In this document: piece after piece, positions 6,163 to 12,978 of the stretch
Position numbering within the stretch: the first letter of the stretch is position 1
How the letters are laid out: every line of letters starts with the position of its first letter
Notes under the pieces: model-generated
The model's database searches: none
Told to the model about the DNA's origin: nothing
What the model saw: only the letters and a program-made list of their open reading frames with translations
Assembly (NCBI GenBank): GCA_017882655.1
Contig: JADGPB010000013.1
Span: 1 to 14,854 of the forward strand
DNA: 14,854 nucleotides
Origin: Propionibacteriales bacterium
GTDB lineage: Bacteria; Actinomycetota; Actinomycetes; Propionibacteriales; Propionibacteriaceae
Direction: 5' to 3'
Program-made: the position numbers and the translations under genes

Positions 6163-7101
6163 ATGAGGACCTTCCCAAGGATCGCGCTGGCCATCGTGGC
6201 CACGCTGGCGCTCGTCGCGACCCCGGTCGCCGGGTCGGCTGCACCCTCGCTGCCTCCGGGCAGCAAGCCGATCGCGGGGGCCGTGATCACACGGTTCGAA
6301 CCGCCTGAGGTGAGCTGGGGTTCGGGTCACCGGGGCGTCGATCTGGCAGGCACTCCCGGCGAGATGGTGTCCGCCGCGGCCGACGGCACGGTCACCTACG
6401 CGGGCGTCCTCGCGGGACGCGGTGTCGTGGTAGTCGACCACGGGGTTGTGCGGACCACGTACGAGCCAGTGGCCGCCACGGTCGCGGCAGGAGACGAGGT
6501 GAGCCGTGGGCAGCCGATCGGCCGCCTGCAGGCAGGGCATGCCTCCTGCCCGGGCACGACGTGCCTGCACTGGGGGCTTCGTGACGGGGACGCGTACCTC
6601 GATCCGCTGCTGCTGCTCGGACCATCCATCCGGCTGCTACCGGCGTCCGCGTCGCCGTTGCCGAAGACGGTGACGGGGGCAGGATTCGTGGGGGCCGCGA
6701 CAGGGGTGGCCCTTGCCATGCCGGCGACAGGGCCGGTGACGTCGCCGTACGGGATGCGTCGCCACCCGGTCACGGGCGTCTGGAAGCTTCATGACGGTAC
6801 GGACTTCGGCGCGTCGTGCGGCAGCCCGATCCGAGCTGCGGCCGCGGGGGTCGTGGTGTCGGTGACGTGGTCGAGCTCGTACGGCAACCGGCTCATCATT
6901 GATCACGGCACCGGCGGGACGGGACGTTTCGTGACCTCGTACAACCACGCGAAGGGATACAGCGTGGCAGTCGGCGACCGCGTCGCGGCGGGTCAAGTGA
7001 TCGGCACTGTCGGCAGCACCGGCCTTGCCACCGGCTGTCACCTCCACTTCCAGGCGTGGGTCGACGGGAGGCTCGTTGACCCGATGGCCGTGCTGACATG
7101 A
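6163..7101 (+). CDS. Secreted double-M23 (LytM-like) peptidase-family protein
   Basis: The 312-residue product starts with a signal peptide (about 1-27; hydrophobic core LAIVATLALVA, cleavage near GSAA). Two M23-type beta-sheet domains follow. The first (about 40-153) has H56xxxD60 (GHRGVD) but CLH at 134-136 where the active enzyme has HxH, so one zinc ligand is missing. The second (about 187-312) has all ligands: H210xxxD214 (LHDGTD) and H293-L-H295 (GCHLHF). It would act outside the membrane on peptidoglycan cross-bridges. I chose ATG 6163 because the signal peptide starts there; the frame is open back to 5983 but that stretch is non-coding in character. Spacing from CAGGG to the ATG is only 1 nt, so the start may be leaderless. 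It is divergent from rpsB, a common place for M23 genes in actinobacteria. Confidence 0.9.
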   Translation: MRTFPRIALAIVATLALVATPVAGSAAPSLPPGSKPIAGAVITRFEPPEVSWGSGHRGVDLAGTPGEMVSAAADGTVTYAGVLAGRGVVVVDHGVVRTTYEPVAATVAAGDEVSRGQPIGRLQAGHASCPGTTCLHWGLRDGDAYLDPLLLLGPSIRLLPASASPLPKTVTGAGFVGAATGVALAMPATGPVTSPYGMRRHPVTGVWKLHDGTDFGASCGSPIRAAAAGVVVSVTWSSSYGNRLIIDHGTGGTGRFVTSYNHAKGYSVAVGDRVAAGQVIGTVGSTGLATGCHLHFQAWVDGRLVDPMAVLT

Positions 7102-7188
7102 GGGGGACAGAGCTCCTGCCGGAGACGCTTGTGACCGTGGCCGGAGCGTCGGCTTGCGTCGGGGACCCGTCGGACGGACCCTGGCCGG

Positions 7189-8166
7189 GTGAGCACCGGC
7201 CCAGACACCGACGACCGCACGGTCGCGTCCGGGCTCCCCCGAGGCGACGATGCGGCACCGTCGGTGCTCGGAGACGCCATCGCGGCCTACCTCGGCCACC
7301 TGACCAACCGGCGGGTCTCGACGCACACGCTGCGGGCGTACGGGGGCGACTTGTCCGCGCTGGACGCGTGGCTGGTCAAGACCGGCTACAGCCGAGCCGA
7401 GGACGTGGACCTGCGGGCGCTGCGGTCCTGGCTCGGCAGCCTGGCCGTCGCGGGAGGCGAGCGATCGTCTGTGGCGAGACGGGCCGCGTCGGTACGGGGC
7501 TGCTTCTCCTGGGCCCATGCCCAGGGCCTACTGACTTCCGACCCCGCGTTGTCGCTCCGCTCACCACGACCCGCGAAGCGGCTGCCCGAGACGCTCAGCC
7601 AGGCGGAGACGTTCGAGATGCTCAGGGCCGCGATCGCGGTGGCCGCAGAGGACGACTCGGCGCTGGGGGTGCGCGACGTCGCGATCCTCGAGCTCTTGTA
7701 CGCGAGCGGCATCCGCGTGTCCGAGCTGTGCGGACTGGATGTCGGCGCGGTAGACGATGCGCGCCAGACCGTACGAGTCCTGGGCAAGGGCGACAAGGAG
7801 CGCGTGGTACCGATCGGGACGCCCGCCAGGAGGGCCCTCGACCGCTGGCGCGCGAGGCGAGGAGAGCTCGTGACCACGCGCTCGGGGTCGGCGTTGTTCC
7901 TCGGCGAGCGCCTCGGTGACCGCATAGACCCGCGGATCGTACGACGCGTCGTTCACCGTGCCGTCGGGCTGGTCGACGGGGCGCCCGACATCGGGCCGCA
8001 CGGGCTGCGCCACGCCATGGCCACCCACCTGCTCGAGGGCGGCGCGGACCTGCGCACCGTCCAGGAGCTCCTCGGGCATGCCTCACTCGCGACGACCCAG
8101 GTGTACACGCACGTGAGCGGCGAACGGCTCCGTACAGCCTTCGCCCAAGCGCATCCAAGAGCTTGA
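7189..8166 (+). CDS. xerC: Tyrosine recombinase XerC
   Basis: XerC with XerD resolves chromosome dimers at dif near division. The 325 residues comprise an N-terminal SAM-like DNA-binding domain (about 25-115) and a catalytic domain. All active-site residues are present with XerD-like spacing: R176 (SGIRVSEL), K200 (GKGDKER), H271xxR274 (HGLRH), H297 (LGHASL) and nucleophile Y306 (TQVYTH). The start is GTG 7189; about 25 extra N-terminal residues precede the conserved domain, and no strong ribosome site is seen, so a later start is possible. It follows the M23 gene by 87 bp with no gene between. Nothing nearby suggests an integron or phage integrase. Confidence 0.9.
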   Translation: MSTGPDTDDRTVASGLPRGDDAAPSVLGDAIAAYLGHLTNRRVSTHTLRAYGGDLSALDAWLVKTGYSRAEDVDLRALRSWLGSLAVAGGERSSVARRAASVRGCFSWAHAQGLLTSDPALSLRSPRPAKRLPETLSQAETFEMLRAAIAVAAEDDSALGVRDVAILELLYASGIRVSELCGLDVGAVDDARQTVRVLGKGDKERVVPIGTPARRALDRWRARRGELVTTRSGSALFLGERLGDRIDPRIVRRVVHRAVGLVDGAPDIGPHGLRHAMATHLLEGGADLRTVQELLGHASLATTQVYTHVSGERLRTAFAQAHPRA

Positions 8167-8177
8167 TCCGGCAACTA

Positions 8178-8206
8178 TTGCCCTCAGGGATTCTCGGACG
8201 GATACT
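8178..8206 (+). promoter_or_regulatory. Candidate leaderless promoter for the 8213 gene
   Basis: TTGCCC (8178-8183), a 17-bp spacer and GATACT (8201-8206), each matching four of six consensus bases. The GTG start is 6 bp past the -10 box, so transcription would begin at or next to the start codon. No ribosome binding site precedes the GTG, which agrees. Confidence 0.45.
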
Positions 8207-8212
8207 GGCTTC

Positions 8213-8659
8213 GTGCAGTACGTTCTGCTCGTTCTGGTGCTCGCCATCATCGCCTCGTCGATGTTCGCGTGGATGAGGATGACGGGCGGCGACGATGGGG
8301 TCGCTGACGCCGAGCTGTTCGACCTCAGCGATCCATTCGACGTGCCCGCCCCGCATGAATGGGCCGCCCGCCACGCGGTGATGACGGTCGTGTCGCGGCA
8401 CATCCCGCTGATCTCGATGCGAAGGGGCCCGCATATCGGCCAGGCATGGCTCCACTACGCGGACGGGACCGAGCTCCTCGTGGAGGAGCGCGTGCTCGGA
8501 CCGTTGGGTTTCCTCGCGTTCGACCTCGCCCTTCACGGACCGACGGCGAAGCTGTCCCTCACGGCGAAGGCCGACGACTGTTGGGTGTCCGTCGGCCGGA
8601 AGGACACTGAGCTCCGGCTGGTCGACGCACGTCATCCACAGACCCTCCTCCACATCTGA
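8213..8659 (+). CDS. Small membrane-anchored protein of unknown function
   Basis: 148 residues. Residues 1-20 form one membrane segment (QYVLLVLVLAIIASSMFAW), followed by a soluble acidic linker and a globular part of about 100 residues. I do not recognise the family. The C-terminal half (about 80-148, LHYADGTELLVEERVLGPLG onward) looks like a small beta-rich domain. There are no catalytic motifs. With no cleavage site after the membrane segment, a single-pass anchor is more likely than secretion. The codon usage is normal for the window, which supports a real gene. It stands alone between xerC (46 bp upstream) and def (62 bp downstream). Confidence 0.7.
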   Translation: MQYVLLVLVLAIIASSMFAWMRMTGGDDGVADAELFDLSDPFDVPAPHEWAARHAVMTVVSRHIPLISMRRGPHIGQAWLHYADGTELLVEERVLGPLGFLAFDLALHGPTAKLSLTAKADDCWVSVGRKDTELRLVDARHPQTLLHI

Positions 8660-8721
8660 GGCGGCGCGGTTCACTATCCTGTCGCGAGCCGCCCGATTCG
8701 AGCGGCGGCGAGAGGGAAGCC

Positions 8722-9339
8722 ATGAACGTCGAGGAACTCATGACCGGCGGCTCCGTGCTGCCGATGACACGGTGGGGCGAGCCGGTCATGCACGCTCGGA
8801 CGACTCCGGTCACCGTCTTCGACGAGGACCTGGTCACGCTGGCCCGGGACATGTTCGCGACGATGAACGCGTCCCAGGGTGTGGGCCTGGCATCCACCCA
8901 GGTCGGCCGTGACATCTCGATGTTCATCTTCTGCTGCCCCGACGACGACGACGTCGTGCACGCCGGCGTCGTCTGCAACCCGGTGGTGATCCTGCCGGAG
9001 GGCAACGACCGCAACCTGGACGAGGCCGAGGAAGGGTGCCTGTCGTTCCCAGGCGCGTACGAGATGCTCTCCCGCCCCGACAAGGCCGTCTGCCGCGGCC
9101 AGGACGTCGAGGGGAACGTGATCGAGATCGAGGGGACAGGCCTCCTGGCCCGCTGCCTCCAGCACGAGACCGACCACCTGTCCGGGATCGTCTTCGGGGA
9201 CCGTCTCAACGGCAAACGGCGTCGCTCGCTCCGCAAGAAGTCCGAGGAGATGGCGTACCGCTACCCCGCCGACTGGCCCATCTCCGAGAAGCTCCCGTTC
9301 GACCCCGAGCGGCACCGCGAATCCCCGTCAACTGCGTAA
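8722..9339 (+). CDS. def: Peptide deformylase
   Basis: This metalloenzyme removes the formyl group from nascent protein N-termini at the ribosome exit. All three motifs are present: GVGLASTQ (53-60), EEGCLS (103-108, metal ligand C106) and QHETDH (147-152, ligands H148 and H152, catalytic E149). At 205 residues it is longer than the usual 165-190; the extra length is mainly a charged C-terminal tail after about residue 165. The start is ATG 8722 with GAGAGGGA upstream. Its last 12 nt overlap the 3' end of the opposite-strand methyltransferase. Confidence 0.95.
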   Translation: MNVEELMTGGSVLPMTRWGEPVMHARTTPVTVFDEDLVTLARDMFATMNASQGVGLASTQVGRDISMFIFCCPDDDDVVHAGVVCNPVVILPEGNDRNLDEAEEGCLSFPGAYEMLSRPDKAVCRGQDVEGNVIEIEGTGLLARCLQHETDHLSGIVFGDRLNGKRRRSLRKKSEEMAYRYPADWPISEKLPFDPERHRESPSTA

Positions 9340-10158
9340 GGCGTAACAGGCGACCGCGGCGGCGGCGGCCACGTTGAGCGAGTCCACCCCCGCGGCCATC
9401 GGGATCGTCACCACGGCGTCCGCACCTCTCACCCAGGCGTCGCTGAGCCCGCGTCCCTCGGTTCCCAGAAGCACCGCCAGCTTGGTGTCCTGGCCGGCGT
9501 GCCGTGCCGCGATCTCGCCCAGAGACACCGCGTCTTCGCGGAGCGCGAGCGCCACCACCTCGTACCCAGCCGCCTTCAGGACCGCGGGGACCGCCTCGTC
9601 GTCTTTCGCCCGCGCCCACGGCAGGCTCAGCACGACGCCCATGCTCGACTTCACCGCGCGGCGGTAGAGCGGATCGGCCGAGCGGCTGCTCAGGAGCAGC
9701 CCGTCCCAGCCGAGCGCCAGCGTCGACCGGGCGATCGCCCCCAGGTTGGCGTGGTCGACCAGGTCCTCCACGACCACGAGCCGCCTGCATCGCGCGACGA
9801 GCGAGGCGACGTCGTACCGCTCCTCCCGCTCGTACGCGGCGAGCGCCCCACGGTGCACATGGAAGCCCGTCAGCGACTCGACCACGCCGGCCTCCGCGAC
9901 GTACACGGGCACGTCGAACCGGGACCACACGTCACGCAGAGCGTCCACCCACCGGGGCGCGAGGAGGAAGGAGCGGGGTACGTAGCCGGCCTCGGCGGCA
10001 CGCCGTACCACCAGTTCGCCCTCGGCGATGAACGCACTCCCCCGGCGTCGCAGCGTCGACTCGCGGAGCCCTGTGTAGTCACCCAGGCGCGGATCAGCCG
10101 GGTCGGTGAAGCTCACCACCCTGGGGTCGAGGTCCCACTCCGTCACGCGCGGCACCAT
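9328..10158 (-). CDS. TrmH-family (SPOUT) RNA 2'-O-methyltransferase
   Basis: 276 residues from ATG 10158. An N-terminal RNA-binding domain (about 20-110) precedes a SPOUT catalytic domain with the three family motifs: motif 1 N138LGxxxR144 (HANLGAIARS), motif 2 LGTEGRGL (231-238) and motif 3 IPMAAGVDSLN (252-262). The family methylates the 2'-OH of a tRNA or rRNA ribose using SAM; the exact target cannot be told from sequence. The start is uncertain: ATG 10158 has AGGA only 1 nt upstream, GTG 10155 follows at once, and GTG 10146 lies 7 nt after a TATGGT -10-like box and would suit a leaderless start. The frame extends back to 10464 without coding character. Confidence 0.9.
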   Translation of the reverse strand: MVPRVTEWDLDPRVVSFTDPADPRLGDYTGLRESTLRRRGSAFIAEGELVVRRAAEAGYVPRSFLLAPRWVDALRDVWSRFDVPVYVAEAGVVESLTGFHVHRGALAAYEREERYDVASLVARCRRLVVVEDLVDHANLGAIARSTLALGWDGLLLSSRSADPLYRRAVKSSMGVVLSLPWARAKDDEAVPAVLKAAGYEVVALALREDAVSLGEIAARHAGQDTKLAVLLGTEGRGLSDAWVRGADAVVTIPMAAGVDSLNVAAAAAVACYALRS

Positions 10159-10170
10159 ATCCTGGCCGCT

Positions 10171-10180
10171 GGAGAGGAGA
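10171..10180 (+). promoter_or_regulatory. Ribosome binding site of the symporter gene (decides the start)
   Basis: GGAGAGGAGA, ending 3 nt before ATG 10184. It fixes that ATG as the start although the frame is open from 10106. It also lies within the 25 bp separating this start from the divergent methyltransferase start. Confidence 0.7.
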
Positions 10181-10183
10181 CCG

Positions 10184-11176
10184 ATGTCCTGGCTACGACG
10201 GCTGCGACCGGACGGCTTCCTGCTCGCCATCGTGACCTCCGCGGTTCTCGCTTCCTTCTTCCCCGCGCGCGGATTCGGCATGACGCTGCTGCACGGCGCG
10301 TCGAACGTCGCGATCTTCCTGCTCTTCTTCCTGTACGGAGCCCGCATCGCTCCCCGTGAGGCGCTTCGCGGTCTCGCGCACTGGCGCCTCCACCTGACGA
10401 TCCTGGCGTTCACGTTCGTACTGTTCCCGCTCATCGGCCTCGCCCTCCGACCGCTCTCCGGCACGTTGTTGTCTCCGCAGCTGTACTCCGGGCTGCTCTA
10501 CCTGTGCCTCGTACCCTCGACGGTCCAGTCCTCGATCGCCTTCACGTCGATCGCCCGGGGCAACGTGGCGGGGGCCATCGTCAGCGCGTCGGCGTCGAAC
10601 CTGCTCGGGGTGTTCGTCACCCCTGCCCTGGTCGTCCTCGTGATGGCTGGGGCGAACGGTCGCATCGGCCTCGGCCAGATCGGCGACATCGTCGTACAGC
10701 TCCTCATCCCGTTCGTCCTGGGCCAGCTGTCGCGCCGCTGGACGGCCACGTTCGTCACGGCGCACAACGCACCGCTCAAGCTCGTCGATCGCGGCGTGGT
10801 CGTGCTGGTCGTCTACACCGCGTTCTCGCAGGGCATGTCCGAGCACATGTGGTCGCAGGTCAACGGCCCGCAGCTCGCCGTGCTGGTGGGCGTGTGCCTC
10901 GCGCTGCTCGGCCTGATGCTGGTGGTGACCTGGTTCGTGCCCCTCAAGATGGGCTTCTCGCTCGAGGACCGCATCGCCATCCAGTTCTGCGGAACCAAGA
11001 AGTCCCTGGCCACCGGACTGCCGATGGCCCAGGTGCTGTTCGCGGGCGCTGGCGTGGGGCTCCTGGTACTGCCACTCATGATCTTCCATCAGGCCCAGCT
11101 CATGGCGTGCTCGGTGATCGCCCAGCGGTACGCGCGAGCCCAGGAGCTCGCCGGCGCACCGGCAGCAGAAGGTTAG
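10184..11176 (+). CDS. Bile acid:sodium symporter family protein (YfeH-like)
   Basis: 330 residues, strongly hydrophobic, with about 8-10 membrane segments between residues 10 and 315. The arrangement and motifs (CLVPSTVQSSIAF, SASNLLGVFVTPAL, CGTKKSLATGLPMAQ) fit the SBF-like/YfeH branch of the bile acid:Na+ symporter superfamily. Substrate is unknown; members of the superfamily move organic anions, and bile acid itself is unlikely here. The last two conserved blocks carry the crossover region expected to bind sodium. It is followed after 9 bp by a MerR-type regulator on the same strand, so the two are probably cotranscribed. Its promoter must lie inside the start of the divergent gene. Confidence 0.85.
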   Translation: MSWLRRLRPDGFLLAIVTSAVLASFFPARGFGMTLLHGASNVAIFLLFFLYGARIAPREALRGLAHWRLHLTILAFTFVLFPLIGLALRPLSGTLLSPQLYSGLLYLCLVPSTVQSSIAFTSIARGNVAGAIVSASASNLLGVFVTPALVVLVMAGANGRIGLGQIGDIVVQLLIPFVLGQLSRRWTATFVTAHNAPLKLVDRGVVVLVVYTAFSQGMSEHMWSQVNGPQLAVLVGVCLALLGLMLVVTWFVPLKMGFSLEDRIAIQFCGTKKSLATGLPMAQVLFAGAGVGLLVLPLMIFHQAQLMACSVIAQRYARAQELAGAPAAEG

Positions 11177-11179
11177 GCT
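11174..11179 (+). promoter_or_regulatory. Possible -10 box before the merR-HEAT gene
   Basis: TAGGCT lies exactly 6 bp before GTG 11186, and its first three bases are also the stop codon of the symporter gene. No convincing -35 box is seen, so this is weak; cotranscription with the symporter explains expression equally well. Confidence 0.25.
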
Positions 11180-11185
11180 CCCGCT

Positions 11186-12274
11186 GTGAGCCGGACGTGG
11201 CGGATCGGGGAGGTGGCCGACCGTACCGGGCTGACCCGGCGGACCCTGCGCCACTACGACGAGCTCGGGCTGCTGATCCCGGCCGGGCGCAGCGGCGGCG
11301 ACTACCGGCTGTACGACGAGGACGACCTGCTCCGCCTGCTGCAGATCCAGAACCTCAAAGCTCTCGGGCTCAGCCTGCCGGAGATTGCCGACGCGCTGGC
11401 CGACCCGGACCTGGACGCCAGCACCACGTTGCGTTCCCACCTCGTCCAGCTCGAGGAGTCGATCACCGCCCAGCGCGGGCTCGCGGCCCGTCTCCAGAGC
11501 CTCGCCACGAATGCCGATCGCAGCTGGGAGGACGTGCTGGCGGCGATCGCCATGACGCAGGCGCTCGCCCATCCCGACCCGATCGTACGGATCAGGGCCG
11601 CGCTGCAGCCCTCGGCGACGAGCACCCGCGACCTTGTCGAGGCGCTGACCGGTGAGACCGACCCGGCGGTACGAGAGGTGCTGATGTGGTCACTCGCGCA
11701 GCAGTCTGACGCCGCCGGGGCGGCGCTGGCCCGGCTGGACGATCCCGATCCGGAGCTGCGCTGCCTGTTCGTACGACTCCTTGCCAAACTCCGAGTTTCC
11801 GAGGCGGCGTCAGCGCTCGTGGCGCTCCTCGACGATCCCGTACCGCGCGTGGTGAGCACGGCCATCCAAGCGCTCGGGCAGCTGCGCGATCCGTCGACGG
11901 TGCCGCCTCTCGTGGCTCTCCTCGGCACCGAGCCCGTACCGTCGCCCGTCCTGATCGAGACGCTCTCGGGATTCGGCGAGGCGGCGCTCGACGCCTTGAC
12001 CGCGGCGCTCGCCTCCCCCGCCGTGGGGACCCGACTCGCGGTGGTCGAGATCGTGGGCCGCGTCGGTGGCGAGTCGCCGGCCGCGCTCGGCATTCGCTGC
12101 GCAGAGTTGGTCGAGCCGCTGATCGACGATCCCGACCCGCAGGTACGGCTCACGGCGCTGCTCGCCCTGGGCGAGATCGGGTCGGCTGGACGGGCAGGAG
12201 TCAAGCGGGCTCTGGCCGATCCGGAGCTGGCCCGCGTGGCGCGACGGTTGCTGCTTGACCTTCACGCGACGTGA
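11186..12274 (+). CDS. MerR-type regulator fused to a HEAT-repeat domain
   Basis: 362 residues. Residues 4-72 are a MerR winged helix-turn-helix (WRIGEVADRTGLTRRTLRHYDELGLL, here split: WRIGEVADRTGL then RTLRHYDELGLL, followed by GDYRLYDEDDL and LKALGLSLPEI). Residues 75-110 form the usual long dimerisation helix. Residues about 125-362 are not a known MerR effector domain but six to eight HEAT/armadillo-like helical repeats, each beginning near a DP turn (HPDPIVRIRA, ETDPAVREV, DPDPELRCL, DDPVPRVVS, DDPDPQVRL). The product should bind an inverted repeat between promoter boxes, with the HEAT part as a protein- or ligand-binding surface (inferred). No metal-binding cysteine set is present. The start is GTG 11186, 9 bp after the symporter; no ribosome site is obvious. 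Confidence 0.85.
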   Translation: MSRTWRIGEVADRTGLTRRTLRHYDELGLLIPAGRSGGDYRLYDEDDLLRLLQIQNLKALGLSLPEIADALADPDLDASTTLRSHLVQLEESITAQRGLAARLQSLATNADRSWEDVLAAIAMTQALAHPDPIVRIRAALQPSATSTRDLVEALTGETDPAVREVLMWSLAQQSDAAGAALARLDDPDPELRCLFVRLLAKLRVSEAASALVALLDDPVPRVVSTAIQALGQLRDPSTVPPLVALLGTEPVPSPVLIETLSGFGEAALDALTAALASPAVGTRLAVVEIVGRVGGESPAALGIRCAELVEPLIDDPDPQVRLTALLALGEIGSAGRAGVKRALADPELARVARRLLLDLHAT

Positions 12275-12285
12275 ACCTCTAGCGT
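12255..12285 (+). promoter_or_regulatory. Possible promoter for the YqeY-like gene
   Basis: TTGACC (12255-12260) and TAGCGT (12280-12285) with a 19-bp spacer, longer than ideal. The -35 box lies inside the end of the MerR-HEAT gene. It would give the next gene some independent expression. Confidence 0.3.
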
Positions 12286-12325
12286 CTTGTCTGCCGACGA
12301 ACGGCGTCGACGAAGGAGGAGTGTG

Positions 12326-12694
12326 ATGACCCTGTTGGACTACCTGCGCGAGGACCTGGTGCGCCTGATGAAGCGCCGCGAGAAGGTGGGCCTGCGCGCC
12401 GTGCGCGACGCGATCAGCGCGATCCAGAACGCGGAGACGTCGTACGTGACGACGCCCGCACCGTCCGGGCCGGCCTCCAGCGACTTCGTAGCGGGGGGTG
12501 TGGCGTTCGGCCATGCCGAGCGAGTCGTCCAGGAGCTGACGGACGCCCAGATGATGGAGCTGGCACGGGCCGAGGTGTCGCGTCGCCTCGAGGAGGCCAC
12601 CCGGTACCGCGCGCTGGGCGACATCGACCGCGCGCTGATGCTCAAGGCCGAGGCGCTGTCCCTCGCCGACCACCTCGACGCGTACGTCGGCTGA
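12326..12694 (+). CDS. Short GatB/YqeY-like protein
   Basis: 122 residues. The N-terminus (LREDLVRLMKRREKVGLRAVRDAISAIQ, in two pieces LREDLVRLMKRREK and LRAVRDAISAIQNAE) and the later helices (LARAEVSRRLEEATRYRALG, then LKAEALSLADHL) follow the helical first part of the GatB/YqeY family. YqeY proteins are usually about 150 residues; the C-terminal subdomain is missing here and a Pro/Gly/Ala-rich insert lies at about 37-58. A role in tRNA-dependent amidation has been suggested for the family from its GatB similarity but is not proven. The ATG 12326 is fixed by AAGGAGGA at 12313-12320, 5 nt upstream. It is probably the last gene of the symporter-regulator run. Its stop is immediately back to back with the opposite-strand NfeD-like stop. 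Confidence 0.65.
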   Translation: MTLLDYLREDLVRLMKRREKVGLRAVRDAISAIQNAETSYVTTPAPSGPASSDFVAGGVAFGHAERVVQELTDAQMMELARAEVSRRLEEATRYRALGDIDRALMLKAEALSLADHLDAYVG

Positions 12695-12976
12695 TCAGAC
12701 GTCGTCCGTCGGTACGTCCCCCGCTGGGGTGTGCCGTCGGCGGCGGTTCGCAGCGCCGAGCCCCGAGCCGACGACCGAGGCGACGAACACGGTGAGCTGG
12801 AGCCACCAGAGGTGCGTGAAGATCAGCGCGATCAGAGCAGCCGCAAGCGCGCACACAGCCAGCCTCGCCATCGTCCTGTCCCTGCGCAGCACCTCCAGTG
12901 CGCCGAGCATCACGGCCAGCGCAAGCCACAGCAGCACGAGGTGGAGACCGAAGAAGTCGTTGAGGTTGATGGACAC
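12695..12976 (-). CDS. Short NfeD-like membrane protein
   Basis: 93 residues with three membrane segments (about 10-30, 36-54 and 58-76), then a basic/polar tail (NRRRRHTP). The pattern LWLALAVMLGALEVL, ALAAALIALIF, WLQLTVFVASVV resembles the membrane part of NfeD-family proteins, which partner SPFH/stomatin proteins. The soluble OB-fold domain that normally follows is absent, and no SPFH gene follows. It starts with ATG 12976, 2 bp after the ABC ATPase stop, so it is translationally linked to that gene. Identification rests on pattern only; it could also be an unrelated three-helix membrane protein. Confidence 0.6.
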   Translation of the reverse strand: MSINLNDFFGLHLVLLWLALAVMLGALEVLRRDRTMARLAVCALAAALIALIFTHLWWLQLTVFVASVVGSGLGAANRRRRHTPAGDVPTDDV

Positions 12977-12978
12977 CG

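Noticed and set aside
6637..7518. A leftward ORF over the M23 and xerC genes
   Set aside because: Low-complexity Arg/Pro/His text opposite two well-supported genes.
7189..8166. xerC as a mobile-element or phage integrase
   Set aside because: It matches housekeeping XerC in length and motif spacing; no attachment-site repeats, excisionase or phage genes are nearby.
8687..8708. GCCGC/GCGGC inverted repeat before def as a terminator
   Set aside because: Only about 5 bp with a 9-base loop and no U tract, immediately before a ribosome binding site; chance in GC-rich DNA is likely.
10193..11572. A 459-codon leftward ORF
   Set aside because: Antisense to the symporter and MerR-HEAT genes; composition is Arg/Glu/Gln/His-rich shadow sequence with no recognisable domain.
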